Shown piece after piece: positions 33,062-41,108 of a DNA stretch of 64,000 bases; position 1 is the stretch's first letter; the number at the start of each line of letters is the position of its first letter. The DNA comes from Aquabacterium sp. (GTDB taxonomy: Bacteria; Pseudomonadota; Gammaproteobacteria; Burkholderiales; Burkholderiaceae_C). Both the position numbers and the translations under genes were made by a program. The notes below the pieces were generated by a model. The model was given only the letters and a program-made list of their open reading frames with translations, ran no database searches and had not been told where the DNA came from. The DNA is taken from positions 122,123 through 186,122 of the forward strand of contig JAHFQM010000008.1 in the NCBI GenBank assembly GCA_023266355.1, in the 5' to 3' direction.

Positions 33062-33722
33062 ATTTCTGCATCACCGCAAGGACTTCGGCGACCTGCTTGC
33101 CGTGGTCGCTGACGAACGAAGCCTTGATCCGACATTGGTCGGGAAGGACTACTGGATCATGCATTGCCTTTTGGGGCTGCGAACTTAGGGGTTCAACTTC
33201 GAACTCAAGGGCGGCACATCCTTGTCCAAGGGCTTCGGTGTCATCCACCGATTCTCGGAGGACATCGACATCCGGATCGCGCCTCCCAAAGAGCTGGAGG
33301 TCAAGACCGGCCGCCATCACAACAAGGTCGCTCATGTCTCGTCCCGTCGGGCTTTCTATGACTGGCTGGCCACTAAAATCAGAATCCCGGGCATTTTTCA
33401 AGTCGCGCGTGATGAAGATTTCGACGACGAGAAGATGCGCAGCGGTGGCATTCGCCTGTCCTATGCAGCGCGCACGGCCCCATTGGCAGGTGTCAAAGAC
33501 GGGATCTTGCTGGAGCTCGGCTTTGATGACACCGCACCCAACAGACCGGTGACAATCTCGTCCTGGGCGTGGGATACAGCAAGCGCACGCGGCGTATTAG
33601 TGGCAGACAACCGAGCTGTTGACGTGCCGTGCTACGCGCCTACCCACACCTTTGTCGAGAAGCTTCAGACGATTTCGACCAAGTACCGAAAGCTGGGAGA
33701 GGCACAGGGCTTCACAAACTGA
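33054..33722 (+). pseudogene. AbiEii-type nucleotidyltransferase toxin, broken
   Basis: The GTG at 33054 starts VPEFLHHRKDFGDLLAVVADE, and the same frame carries LKGGTSLSKGFGVIHRFSEDID, the nucleotidyltransferase signature with the acidic pair, and later ILLELGFDD. An in-frame TAG at 33186-33188 (codon 45), between CLLGLRT and GFNFELKGGT, interrupts it. The protein also ends abruptly after TKYRKLGEAQGFTN at 33722, where an IS110 remnant begins, so the conserved C-terminal third is missing. Both lesions together make an active toxin unlikely. The spacing to the antitoxin gene is still that of a functional pair. Confidence 0.8.
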
Positions 33723-33962
33723 GGCGCCATGAGCCGCACGGTGTGCTCAAGCTCCTGCAGCTTGCGAGCCCAGTGGTGAGCGCTGCCGCAAGCCTCCATG
33801 CCGATCAGGCACGGCGTCATGTTCGCGAAGAAGGCGGCAACCTGGTCTCGCCTTAACTGCTTGCGCAACACCGCCTTGCCGCGCTCGTTCGCTCCGTGGA
33901 CCTGGAATACGTTCTTGGCCAGGTCGATGCCAATTGTCGTGTCTGCATGGTGGACGCTCCTT
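33721..33962 (-). mobile_element. IS110-family transposase remnant (N-terminal part)
   Basis: Read on the minus strand, TIGIDLAKNVFQVHGANERG leads to LRKQL, FFANMTPCLIGMEACG and HWARKLQELEHTVRLMAPQFVKP, the N-terminal half of an IS110 transposase with the first acidic residue. There is no ATG in frame at its beginning, and it stops at the AbiEii junction. It is therefore a fragment about 75 codons long. Confidence 0.75.
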
Positions 33963-34213
33963 CCGTTTCAAGTGGCCGACACGCGCCACTCTGCCGTCAT
34001 CGGGTGGGGGCGTCCATCCCATTGCTTACGAAGGATCTCTGGCGTCAGGGGAAAAACTTGGCCATCTTCAAGCGCAATAAGCCACTCCCGGTCTTGGCGC
34101 GCAGTCCGTTTGCCGAAGGGATATGGGGGGCTGCGGGATGGTCGACAGTCCCGGCGGGCGTTTGTGGGCGAGCCGGGCTGCTGCGTGAGCCTGTCGCGGA
34201 AAGTGGTGCCGTC

Positions 34214-34780
34214 TCAGACTGCCGTGCCGGCCGCAAACGAGTTGATCAGTTGGCGTTGTGCATGCAAGTGGTCTCCAGCGCTGTTCACGCGGTCCAGCAA
34301 CAAGGCGCCTTCCAGCCCGGACATCATCACGGCGGCCAACCGGCTTGGGGGCAGGGGGTTAAGCAGTTCGCCCTTATGTTGCTTCAGGATCTGGGCCAAC
34401 CAAGCTTCTGCCTGTTTGAAGAAGCCGCTCAAGAGGCTGCGGCAGTGCTCGTCGAGTGAGGACAACTCGGCGGCCAACATGCCGCACAGGCACAGCTTGT
34501 CGTCCTGAGCAGCTTCTTCAAATAGGTCAATAAAGGCTGACAGCTTGCGTTTTAAGGCTGTAGGCTTGTTGGCAATGGCTGTCAAGCGCTGCGCGAAGGC
34601 CTCGCTGTAGCTGGTGATCAGCACGGCGGTGAGGTCGTGCTTTTCCGGAAAGTAGTAGTGCACGCTAGACGACTTGACGCCCGTCTGTTCGGCGAGTTGG
34701 CGAAAACTCAGTTCGCGCAAGCCCGATCGCTGGACGATGGCCTGCGCCAGGGTTTGCAGTTCGGTACGTTTGTTAGCCAT
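34214..34780 (-). CDS. TetR/AcrR-family transcriptional regulator
   Basis: The 188-aa product has an N-terminal helix-turn-helix (LSFRQLAEQTGVKSSSVHYYF, residues about 24-44) and a helical ligand-binding part. It is the last gene of a compact minus-strand cluster behind the cupin gene (55-bp gap), the usual place for a self-controlling repressor of a detoxification operon. A possible operator lies at 36569-36586 ahead of the first gene. The ligand is unknown. Confidence 0.85.
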   Translation of the reverse strand: MANKRTELQTLAQAIVQRSGLRELSFRQLAEQTGVKSSSVHYYFPEKHDLTAVLITSYSEAFAQRLTAIANKPTALKRKLSAFIDLFEEAAQDDKLCLCGMLAAELSSLDEHCRSLLSGFFKQAEAWLAQILKQHKGELLNPLPPSRLAAVMMSGLEGALLLDRVNSAGDHLHAQRQLINSFAAGTAV

Positions 34781-34835
34781 GGTACCGTTGTCTCAACCGT
34801 ACATATTTTTGCGATATCGCTTTGCCAAGTGCTAG

Positions 34836-35519
34836 TCAAGCCGAAGGTGGGACTTGCACCAAGCTCAGGTGGCGCGTTTTGACCCAGACGGTGGTGCCTT
34901 GCGCCCCAGCGATGGCGGTGAGTCGCCCCCCTCGAGGGACGCGCAACCAAGACCAGGCTCGCAGTTCGTCTGCGCCCTCTGTGAAGCCGCCGGACAGCAC
35001 CAGCAGTTCCGCGCCGTCAGGCATCACGGCGTCAAGCCGTGTGCCGGGTAGCCAGGTCTCCAGGCTCACAGTTTCGCGCTCGTCCTCGAACAAGGGCGTC
35101 ACCGCCACGCCGGGGCGGGTGGCGTCGTCCACACGGCCGATCTTGTTGGTGTCGATCACCTCCGGGGTGCGGTCCGCCGGGTCGAACTGCCACAGCTTCA
35201 CGAAGATCACGCAACCGGTCTCGGAGCCTGGCGTGTGTCGTGTGGTGGGCGGGTTGCGGATATAGCTGCCGGCAGGGTAGTCGCCGCGCTCGTCCTGGAA
35301 GACCCCGTCAAGCACCAGGAACTCTTCACCACCGTGGTGGGTGTGCGGGCTGAAATGGCTGCCGGGTGCGTAGCGCACGATGGAGGTTGCTCGGGCAACC
35401 TCACCGCCTATGCGGTCGAGCATTCTGCGCTGTACACCTGCCACAGGGGAGTCCACCCAGGGCAGGTCGGCACCATGCAGTAGCACCCGTTGGTCGAACT
35501 GGGCGTTGATGAGGTCCAT
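34836..35519 (-). CDS. Double cupin protein (ChrR-like)
   Basis: The 227-aa product has two cupin folds. The first holds the metal-binding pattern SPHTHHGGEEFLVLDGVF (His, His, Glu) with a later His in TTRHTPGSE. The second (about residues 120-227) lacks the histidines and may be structural. It resembles the cupin domain of anti-sigma factor ChrR and small oxygenases, but no zinc-finger anti-sigma N-terminus is present. GGAG precedes the ATG. It lies between the glutathione S-transferase and TetR genes and probably works in the same detoxification process. Confidence 0.75.
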   Translation of the reverse strand: MDLINAQFDQRVLLHGADLPWVDSPVAGVQRRMLDRIGGEVARATSIVRYAPGSHFSPHTHHGGEEFLVLDGVFQDERGDYPAGSYIRNPPTTRHTPGSETGCVIFVKLWQFDPADRTPEVIDTNKIGRVDDATRPGVAVTPLFEDERETVSLETWLPGTRLDAVMPDGAELLVLSGGFTEGADELRAWSWLRVPRGGRLTAIAGAQGTTVWVKTRHLSLVQVPPSA

Positions 35520-35567
35520 CGGTACTCCGTTTGGGTGGTCAGGTGAAGGCAGTTGAGACTGTTCGAA

Positions 35568-36185
35568 TCAGCCACCCATGCTGGGGCGCTGGGCCATACG
35601 AGCGCGCCACGCCTTCAGATGAGGCAAGTCCGCAGGCAACTCGATCTTGGCGAAGTCAGCAAAATTCAGGCCCACGAACAAAGTGATATCGGCGACTGAG
35701 AAGTGCTGGCCGGCTGCAAAGGGCTGCGTTGCCAGCACGCTGTCGAAATAGCGCATGCCGGCGATGGCACGCTCACGCTGCTTCAAACCCCATTCTTTGT
35801 TCTGGTACAGCTCCAGCGCACCAAGGCCGGGTGTGGCATGGTGGAAGTAGGTACCCACGGCGTCCATCACGCCCTGTTCGGCGCGGCACTGCATCATGTG
35901 GATCACCGCGCGGTCCTTGGCGGTCGTGCCAGTCAGCGAAATGCCGTCGAATGCATGGTCGATGTACTCAGTAATGGCCGTGCATTCGCTGATGGTGGTG
36001 CCGTCGCCCAATTCCAGCACAGGCACGGTAGCGTTGGGATTCATCGCCAAAAAGCCGGGCAGGCGGTGCTCGCCCTTCAAAACGTCGACATGCACAAATT
36101 GCATCTTGTCAGTGGCGCCTTTTTCGGCAAGGGCAATGCGCACACGGGCGGGGTTGGGAAAGCCTTCAAAGTCGTAGATTTTCAT
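35568..36185 (-). CDS. Glutathione S-transferase
   Basis: The 205-aa product has the thioredoxin-like N-terminal domain (MKIYDFEGFPNPARVRIALAEK) with the cis-Pro and glutathione-contact motif ATVPVLELGDGTTISECTAI, and an all-helical C-terminal domain. The substrate is unknown. It lies between the AhpD-like gene and the cupin gene with gaps of 35 and 48 bp. Tandem GGGTTCAT copies sit just before its start, where a ribosome site would be expected. Confidence 0.88.
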   Translation of the reverse strand: MKIYDFEGFPNPARVRIALAEKGATDKMQFVHVDVLKGEHRLPGFLAMNPNATVPVLELGDGTTISECTAITEYIDHAFDGISLTGTTAKDRAVIHMMQCRAEQGVMDAVGTYFHHATPGLGALELYQNKEWGLKQRERAIAGMRYFDSVLATQPFAAGQHFSVADITLFVGLNFADFAKIELPADLPHLKAWRARMAQRPSMGG

Positions 36186-36186
36186 G

Positions 36187-36213
36187 ATTTATGGGTTCAT
36201 GGGTTCATGGGTT
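36187..36213. repeat. Short tandem repeat at the GST gene start
   Basis: On the plus strand, TTATGGGTTCATGGGTTCATG is made of two and a half copies of an 8-bp unit, just upstream of the GST start. Copy number changes could move or weaken the ribosome-binding area. Confidence 0.5.
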
Positions 36214-36220
36214 TGTGAAT

Positions 36221-36472
36221 TCACGCAGGGTCGGTTATCAGATGCGTGCCATGGGTGAGAGCAGCGCCAGCACGTAGTGCTACGGCCACGAAGGTTGCCT
36301 GAGCCAGTTCTTGCTCGTTGGCACCAGCAGCAACTGCTGCCTTGCGATGAACCTCCAGACAGTAGCCGCACTGCGTGGTAAGTGCCACAGCGATTGCGAT
36401 CAACTCTTTGTGTTTCTTTGAGATGGCGCCCTCTGCCAGTGCTGCCTTGTCCATTTCTTGGAAGCCTTTCAT
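36221..36472 (-). CDS. AhpD-like / carboxymuconolactone decarboxylase family protein
   Basis: The 83-aa product has the AhpD core motif CGYCLEVHRKAA with the paired cysteines and His used for peroxide or disulphide chemistry, preceded by ISKKHKELIAIAVALT. It is the first gene of the minus-strand cluster AhpD-like, GST, cupin, TetR. The function is probably thiol-based detoxification, but the substrate is unknown. The start ATG has only a weak ribosome site. Confidence 0.82.
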   Translation of the reverse strand: MKGFQEMDKAALAEGAISKKHKELIAIAVALTTQCGYCLEVHRKAAVAAGANEQELAQATFVAVALRAGAALTHGTHLITDPA

Positions 36473-36568
36473 GGCTGCTGGAGCGCCAGCAGCAAGGCGA
36501 GGTATTTCTTCAGGTTGGAAAAGTCGAATGGAGTGTCTTTTGTGTTGTGGACAGGTTGCTAAGTTTAT

Positions 36569-36586
36569 CTATCTATCAGAAGGTAG
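36569..36586. promoter_or_regulatory. Candidate TetR-type operator
   Basis: CTATCTATCAGAAGGTAG is an imperfect palindrome (outer CTAtCT / AGgTAG) about 100 bp upstream of the first gene of the TetR-controlled cluster. The size fits TetR-family sites. Confidence 0.4.
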
Positions 36587-36632
36587 GCAATCTCCTTATT
36601 CTTCTAGGGGAATTGGTCTTGGTGACTTACCA

Positions 36633-37934
36633 GGGCACTTCTTGAAACCCACTGGCGCCGCGCTAGCTGACGCGGCAAGATGCTGATCATGGTCACACCG
36701 CGCATCAAGCCATCGGTCTTCTTTCAAGACCCGCCCGACACCGACTTGTTTGTGCAGGCACATCGGCAAGCCAAGTTGGGCAGCTACGTTGCCAACCTGG
36801 CGGCGATGGATGGACTGATCGACTTCAGTGCAGTGGCCCAATCGGTTGAGACGGCGTGCCCACGTGCAGAGCGCAGCAAGGGCGGTCGACCGCCCTACGC
36901 CAGCGAGGTCATGGTGCGAATGGAGTTCCTGCAGGCGCTGTACAACCTCAGCGATGAGGAGTGCGAGCACCAGATGCTCGACCGCATGAGCTTTCAGCGG
37001 TTTTGCCGCGTCGACGGCCAGCTCCACATTCCCGATGCGCGCACGCTGTGGAGCTTCAAGCAACGCCTGGCCAAGGGCGGTCTGGGTGGACGGGTCATCT
37101 TCGCTGCGGTGAGCCAGCAGTTGCAGCAGCAGGACTACCTCCCGCGTGGCGGGCAGATTGTGGATGCCAGTATCGTGCAAGCGCCCATCACGCAGGCCCT
37201 CAGCGAAGAGCGCCAGGCGCTCAACGAAGGCCAGGCACCTGAGGGTTGGAGCACGAAGCGGTTGCAGCACACCGACCGAGATGCGCGCTGGACCAAGAAG
37301 CATGGCAAGAGCTTTTATGGCTACAAGGTGCACAGCAACGTGGACGCACGCTGGAAGCTGATTCGCCGCATCGTGGTGACGCCAGCCAATGTGGACGATG
37401 GTCAATCGCTGGGGGAGGTGCTAGACGCGGGCAACACCCGAGGACGCGTGTTGGCAGACCGGGGTTATGACGCGCAGGCCAACCGTGAATTGCTGGCCCG
37501 ACACCAGTTGGGCGACGGTATCGCCCGGCGAGCCAAGCCAGGCCAGAAAGCCCGACAGCGGCTGGGCGCGCGCAACCGCAGCATCAACAAGACAAGGTCC
37601 CGCGTCGAACATGTGTTTGCCGGGCTGGAGCAGCTGGGTGGCAAAGTGGTTCGGGCCATGACGCTGGCCAGAAACGAGCTGGCGATCACGCTCAAGTGCG
37701 TGGCCTACAACGCCAAAACATTGGTGTGGTTGGTGGCGCAAGGCGCGCCGACATGAGGGGCAAGATGCGCGCGCATGGTGCCCAGGCGGGCGTTTTGCAG
37801 CGTGCCAGGGTCAGCCTGCGCTGCGGCGGGCGGCCAGAGCGGGTACCGCAATGAGGCCGCCGGGCCGAACAATCTCAAGGCCTGGGGCGAATGGGCCTCC
37901 TGCGCTTTGGGAAATTGGGTTACGCGAAGTGCCC
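36633..37934 (+). mobile_element. IS5-family insertion sequence, complete
   Basis: The ends share the inverted core GGGCACTTCnnnnAACCCA: 36633-36651 on the left and the complement at 37916-37934 on the right. ACCA directly flanks both ends (36629-36632 and 37935-37938), a 4-bp target duplication. The transposase gene lies inside. Total length is about 1.3 kb. Confidence 0.75.
36680..37756 (+). CDS. IS5-family DDE transposase
   Basis: The 358-aa product has the IS5 N-terminal fold (YASEVMVRMEFLQALYNLSDEECEHQMLDRMSF), the first acidic site in GGQIVDASIVQAP, the second in GRVLADRGYDAQANRELL and the third Glu in TRSRVEHVFAGLEQL. All three catalytic positions are present, so it looks active. The start may be the ATG at 36689. 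It is inside the complete element described above. Confidence 0.9.
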   Translation: MLIMVTPRIKPSVFFQDPPDTDLFVQAHRQAKLGSYVANLAAMDGLIDFSAVAQSVETACPRAERSKGGRPPYASEVMVRMEFLQALYNLSDEECEHQMLDRMSFQRFCRVDGQLHIPDARTLWSFKQRLAKGGLGGRVIFAAVSQQLQQQDYLPRGGQIVDASIVQAPITQALSEERQALNEGQAPEGWSTKRLQHTDRDARWTKKHGKSFYGYKVHSNVDARWKLIRRIVVTPANVDDGQSLGEVLDAGNTRGRVLADRGYDAQANRELLARHQLGDGIARRAKPGQKARQRLGARNRSINKTRSRVEHVFAGLEQLGGKVVRAMTLARNELAITLKCVAYNAKTLVWLVAQGAPT

Positions 37935-37940
37935 ACCAGT

Positions 37941-38016
37941 AACCTGCCGCAGCAGACTCTGTGACCTGCTTGACCGCTTCAAGATTGAATTTTGGGGTGT
38001 AACGTAGTTTGCTCAT
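37941..38016 (-). mobile_element. IS3-family OrfA remnant
   Basis: The ATG at 38014-38016, behind AGGAGGTG, gives MSKLRYTPKFNLEAVKQVTE, the opening of an IS3-group OrfA. It then departs from the family. Only about 20 to 25 codons of the transposase gene remain, next to the IS5 element. Confidence 0.6.
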
Positions 38017-38316
38017 GACACCTCCTATTGGCCTTCAATGTGAGAGTCATAGGTGTTAGCTGGGCAGGGGCGATCCAGTGAAATGGATCTGGGGCCTGTC
38101 CAGAAAGGCTCGTATGATCGGTTTGGTGAAGGCCTCGGGTACAGTTAGGTGAACGGGTTCTGGTGCAGGCTTGACTCAAGCAAGTTCTGAGGTCACCAGC
38201 CTGACCTGAAACGTTTTTGGGTAATGGGATGGGCCAATGGTTACGGCAACGCAAATTGCGACGGAGCGATATGAGCCCAAGTTCATTCATCATTCTTTAA
38301 GAAGGGTAAGTCGATA
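38017..38316. other. Non-coding gap before the BtrH-like gene
   Basis: No convincing gene is seen in these 300 bp. The left end carries the leader of the OrfA remnant. A GAAGGG ribosome site for the BtrH-like gene lies at 38301-38306. Confidence 0.5.
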
Positions 38317-39312
38317 GTGACATTACACACAGCAGATATGGCACAGGCCCCCGACATTCCCCATCGGTCCGGCCGCCATTGCGGGAGTTCGGCCATCCGG
38401 GACTTGCTTGAGTTCCATGGCACGACGCTGACCGAGGCCATGTGTTTTGGGCTGGGCTCGGGGCTGGGCATCACATACCTGACGCTGCCTGATGCCCCGG
38501 TACCTTTTCTGGTCCATGTGCGCTCGCTGGGATATGAGGAGCGGGTATTCCAGGCGCTGGACGTACCGTTCGCCTGGACAAGTTACAGCTCCGTCGAGGA
38601 GGGCGCGCAGGCGCTGGATGGCTTGCTCGACCAGGGGCGCCCAGCCCTGCTCCTGACCGATATTTTTCACTTGCCGTACTTTACCAGCCGGACGCATTTT
38701 CCCGGCCACGCCATCGTTGCCTGGCAGCGCCAACCGGCGGACGGCTGCATTCTGGTGACCGATACCGAGCGCCCCGCGCCCATCCCGGTGGCACGTTCCG
38801 ATCTGGCCCGTGCCCGCTTCGCGGAACTGCCTCCTTTTTTTCATGCTGGCAACTTGTTCGCGCCTCCCGCCATTCATGCGCGGCTTTCGGTCGAGCGGGT
38901 GGCTGAAGCCATACGCCACAACGCACGTTTACTGCTGGAGGGCGGACCTTATGCCGGCGTGGCCGCGCTCGATACCTGGCTGGCCGATCTTGGTCGCTGG
39001 GAACGCGAGGGCGACTGGCGCTGGACGACGCGTTTTGCTTATCAAATCATCGAACGGCGCGGCACGGGCGGCGGCGGTTTTCGCAAAATGTACGCAGAAT
39101 TTCTGAACGAAGCCGCATCGGCTGATCCACGCATCAGCGATCTGCAACTGCCGCAGCTTATGACAGACTGTGCCGCATGCTGGACATCGCTGGCGCTGGC
39201 GCTGAAAGCAGGCTCCGAGAGTGAATGCTTCCCTACGAAATTGCTCGCAGATGCCCTGCAAGCCGTACGGGCGGCGGAGCGTCGCTATATCGACGCTGCT
39301 CTGATCTATTGA
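38317..39312 (+). CDS. BtrH N-terminal domain protein
   Basis: The 331-aa product resembles the BtrH N-terminal plus DUF4872 proteins. In butirosin synthesis BtrH moves an acyl group from an acyl carrier protein to an aminoglycoside. Visible points are HRSGRHCGSSAIRDLLEFHG near the N-terminus with the conserved Cys, HFPGHAIVAW with a His, and DRILVTD-like ILVTDTERP. The GTG start has GAAGGG upstream. An ATG seven codons on is possible. It is followed 35 bp later by two thioesterase genes, and then by the ruined end of an ABC permease, so it may once have been part of a small acyl-ligand cluster. The acyl substrate is not known. Confidence 0.7.
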   Translation: MTLHTADMAQAPDIPHRSGRHCGSSAIRDLLEFHGTTLTEAMCFGLGSGLGITYLTLPDAPVPFLVHVRSLGYEERVFQALDVPFAWTSYSSVEEGAQALDGLLDQGRPALLLTDIFHLPYFTSRTHFPGHAIVAWQRQPADGCILVTDTERPAPIPVARSDLARARFAELPPFFHAGNLFAPPAIHARLSVERVAEAIRHNARLLLEGGPYAGVAALDTWLADLGRWEREGDWRWTTRFAYQIIERRGTGGGGFRKMYAEFLNEAASADPRISDLQLPQLMTDCAACWTSLALALKAGSESECFPTKLLADALQAVRAAERRYIDAALIY

Positions 39313-39347
39313 GTGAACACATTTACAGTGCAAATTGAGGAGCAGGC

Positions 39348-39818
39348 ATGTCGCATATGAAGCCGCAACTGGACCAAGCTGCCATGGCAAAAGCTTTTTT
39401 CGGCAGTCAGCATCCACTGTTCAACGCCCTCGGCGTCGACGTGGTGGCGGTGGCCGACGCCAAGGCGGAGATGGTGATGCCGTTTTCTGAGGCTCTGGCC
39501 GACGGCCTTGGAGCGTTGCATCGGGGCACACTCGTGACCCTGCTTGACACGACGTGTGGACTGGCGATTTTCTCCGCGCTACGCTCGCTCAGGCCTATCG
39601 CCACCATTGACCTGCGCGTCGATTACCTTCGTGCCATTCCGGCGGGCAGCGGCCTGCGCGCGGTGGTCGAATGCATCGGCTGGACAGACAGCGTGGCCTT
39701 TGTCTCCGGCCGGGCTTATGCGGCGGGTGACGAGATGCCGCTTGCCACGGTGACGGGATCCTTTGCCATCGATACGTTAGGACCGGCTTTCGATACGACG
39801 GACAGGAGTGCGGCATGA
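39348..39818 (+). CDS. PaaI-type hotdog thioesterase (first)
   Basis: The 156-aa product has a hotdog fold with LGALHRGTLVTLLDTTCGLAIFSAL (the helix and active-site turn) and TIDLRVDYLRAIPAGSGL, as in PaaI-like acyl-CoA thioesterases. GAGGAG precedes the ATG. The stop overlaps the next thioesterase start (ATGA), so the two are co-translated and may pair. Confidence 0.85.
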   Translation: MSHMKPQLDQAAMAKAFFGSQHPLFNALGVDVVAVADAKAEMVMPFSEALADGLGALHRGTLVTLLDTTCGLAIFSALRSLRPIATIDLRVDYLRAIPAGSGLRAVVECIGWTDSVAFVSGRAYAAGDEMPLATVTGSFAIDTLGPAFDTTDRSAA

Positions 39819-40261
39819 CGAGGGTGGTTAAATCAATGACAGATTGTGCAGAGGCAGCAATGGTCCTCGTGCCGGCGGTGCCCTTCCATCGGTTTCTGGG
39901 TATGCGGGAGGAGGTCGTTGAGGGCGAGACACGCTACCTCATGGACTTTTGCGAAAATCATGTCGGCAATCCCCTGATCCGGACCTTCCATGGTGGTGTA
40001 CTTGCCAGCTTTGGAGAAGTGGTCGCGGCTACCCATCTTGCACGATCCCTGGCGCGGGTCGAGTTACCTGCTTGCTCGACGCTTACCTTCGATTACTTGC
40101 GACCGGCTTTCGCCGGCACGATTTGCGCGGTGCCCCACATTGTGCGGGCGGGACGACGTATCACAACGGTCTCGGTGCAGTTGCGCCTGGACAATAAGCT
40201 GGCGTGCATTGGGCGCTTCCTGTTTCCCGTGGGGACTGCAGACTTGGGAGGCAGCGCGTGA
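39815..40261 (+). CDS. PaaI-type hotdog thioesterase (second)
   Basis: The 148-aa product has VGNPLIRTFHGGVLASFGEVVA with the conserved His-Gly-Gly turn and STLTFDYLRPAFAGTICA. It is similar in plan to its neighbour but divergent in sequence, and the ATG lies in the upstream stop. Two adjacent unlike thioesterases could form a heteromer or act on two acyl groups. Substrates are unknown. Confidence 0.85.
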   Translation: MTRVVKSMTDCAEAAMVLVPAVPFHRFLGMREEVVEGETRYLMDFCENHVGNPLIRTFHGGVLASFGEVVAATHLARSLARVELPACSTLTFDYLRPAFAGTICAVPHIVRAGRRITTVSVQLRLDNKLACIGRFLFPVGTADLGGSA

Positions 40262-40291
40262 CCCACGGTCGAGACATGACTGGTTTACGAA

Positions 40292-40590
40292 TCAAAACTG
40301 ACGCTTGAATCGCCACACGCCCAACCCGAAGATCGCCATGCCAAGCAGCAGCGCCAAACCCACAGGATGTCCCATCCCGCGCCCTGAAGCAGGATGCCGT
40401 AGCCCATCTCGACGAAGTAATAAAGTGGAGAGATAGACATGGCTTCGCGCAGCCCGATGGCATGGCTTCGGGTGGGGATCAGGTACCGGAAGGGAAGGTC
40501 ATCGGCACCAGCACGAGGATGGCGAGCAGCGCAGCCTGGGCGAGATTGGGTGCGATGGTGGCGATGTAGAGACCCAGTTCGCGGCGGTGG
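40292..40590 (-). pseudogene. ABC-2 transporter permease, C-terminal remnant
   Basis: Minus-strand reading gives ELGLYIATIAPNLAQAALLA and LVPMTFPSGT, a stop, then after a frame change GLREAMSISPLYYFVEMGYG and finally LALLLGMAIFGLGVWRFKRQF with a stop at 40292. These are the last membrane helices of an ABC-2-type export permease, with at least two frame changes and a nonsense codon. The 5' part is lost where the alkB fragment begins. Confidence 0.75.
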
Positions 40591-40598
40591 ATGTGTAG

Positions 40599-40843
40599 AG
40601 CGCTGTGCTGCCCGACCCGATGGCCACGTCCTACCGGGACCCGAAGAAGCCCCTGTGGCTGCTGCCAGCCCTGATCCCCGCCATCGTGGCCACGGGCCCG
40701 GTGGCCCAGCTGATGGGCCAGGACCACGCCGCCTGGTACGTCCTGCCCTTTTTGGTGCTGTTCGTGCTGGTGCCCATCCTGGAATGGCTGATCGGCGACG
40801 ACACCAGCAACCCGCCCGAGGCCGCCGTGCCCGACCTCGAACC
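40599..40843 (+). pseudogene. Duplicate 5' fragment of alkB
   Basis: About 245 bp repeat the first part of the complete alkB gene (43824 to about 44065) with few differences: SAVLPDP, SYRDPKKPLWLLPALIPAIV and the end EAAVPDLE. It lies on the same strand as the complete gene, about 3.2 kb before it. It ends just after the third membrane helix and runs into a dnaE fragment. Confidence 0.85.
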
Positions 40844-40932
40844 TTGGCTGCAAGCTTGACCAGGTCGTCTATGCGGACGGTGCCGTCGACGACGGAGAAC
40901 TCGGTGTGGGCGCGGAGGTGAACAAAAGGCAT
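40844..40932 (-). pseudogene. DNA polymerase III alpha (dnaE) 5' fragment
   Basis: Minus strand from the ATG at 40930-40932 reads MPFVHLRAHTEFSVVDGTVR then IDDLVKLAAK, the DnaE opening with the PHP-domain His residues. It stops where the duplicated alkB fragment joins. About 30 codons remain. A full dnaE must exist elsewhere in the genome. Confidence 0.75.
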
Positions 40933-41108
40933 GGGGCGATTGTAAGAAGCCGGCGCCCCTCGCCTGCACCCAATTCCCCGGGCAGTTTTTTCAGATTCGC
41001 AGGTTTGAATGCGCTGGATGTATCAATTTGCGACCGAATCTCCGAACGATGTCTTCAGTTCTCTGGTTCTGCGCCGGCAACAACGACGAATGCTGAAAGG
41101 AGCTCGAC

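Noticed and set aside
34040..34213. Possible coding continuation between IS110 scrap and tetR
   Set aside because: Short minus-strand frames (for example one ending WRVSAT) have no recognisable product or start, so this is left as intergenic.
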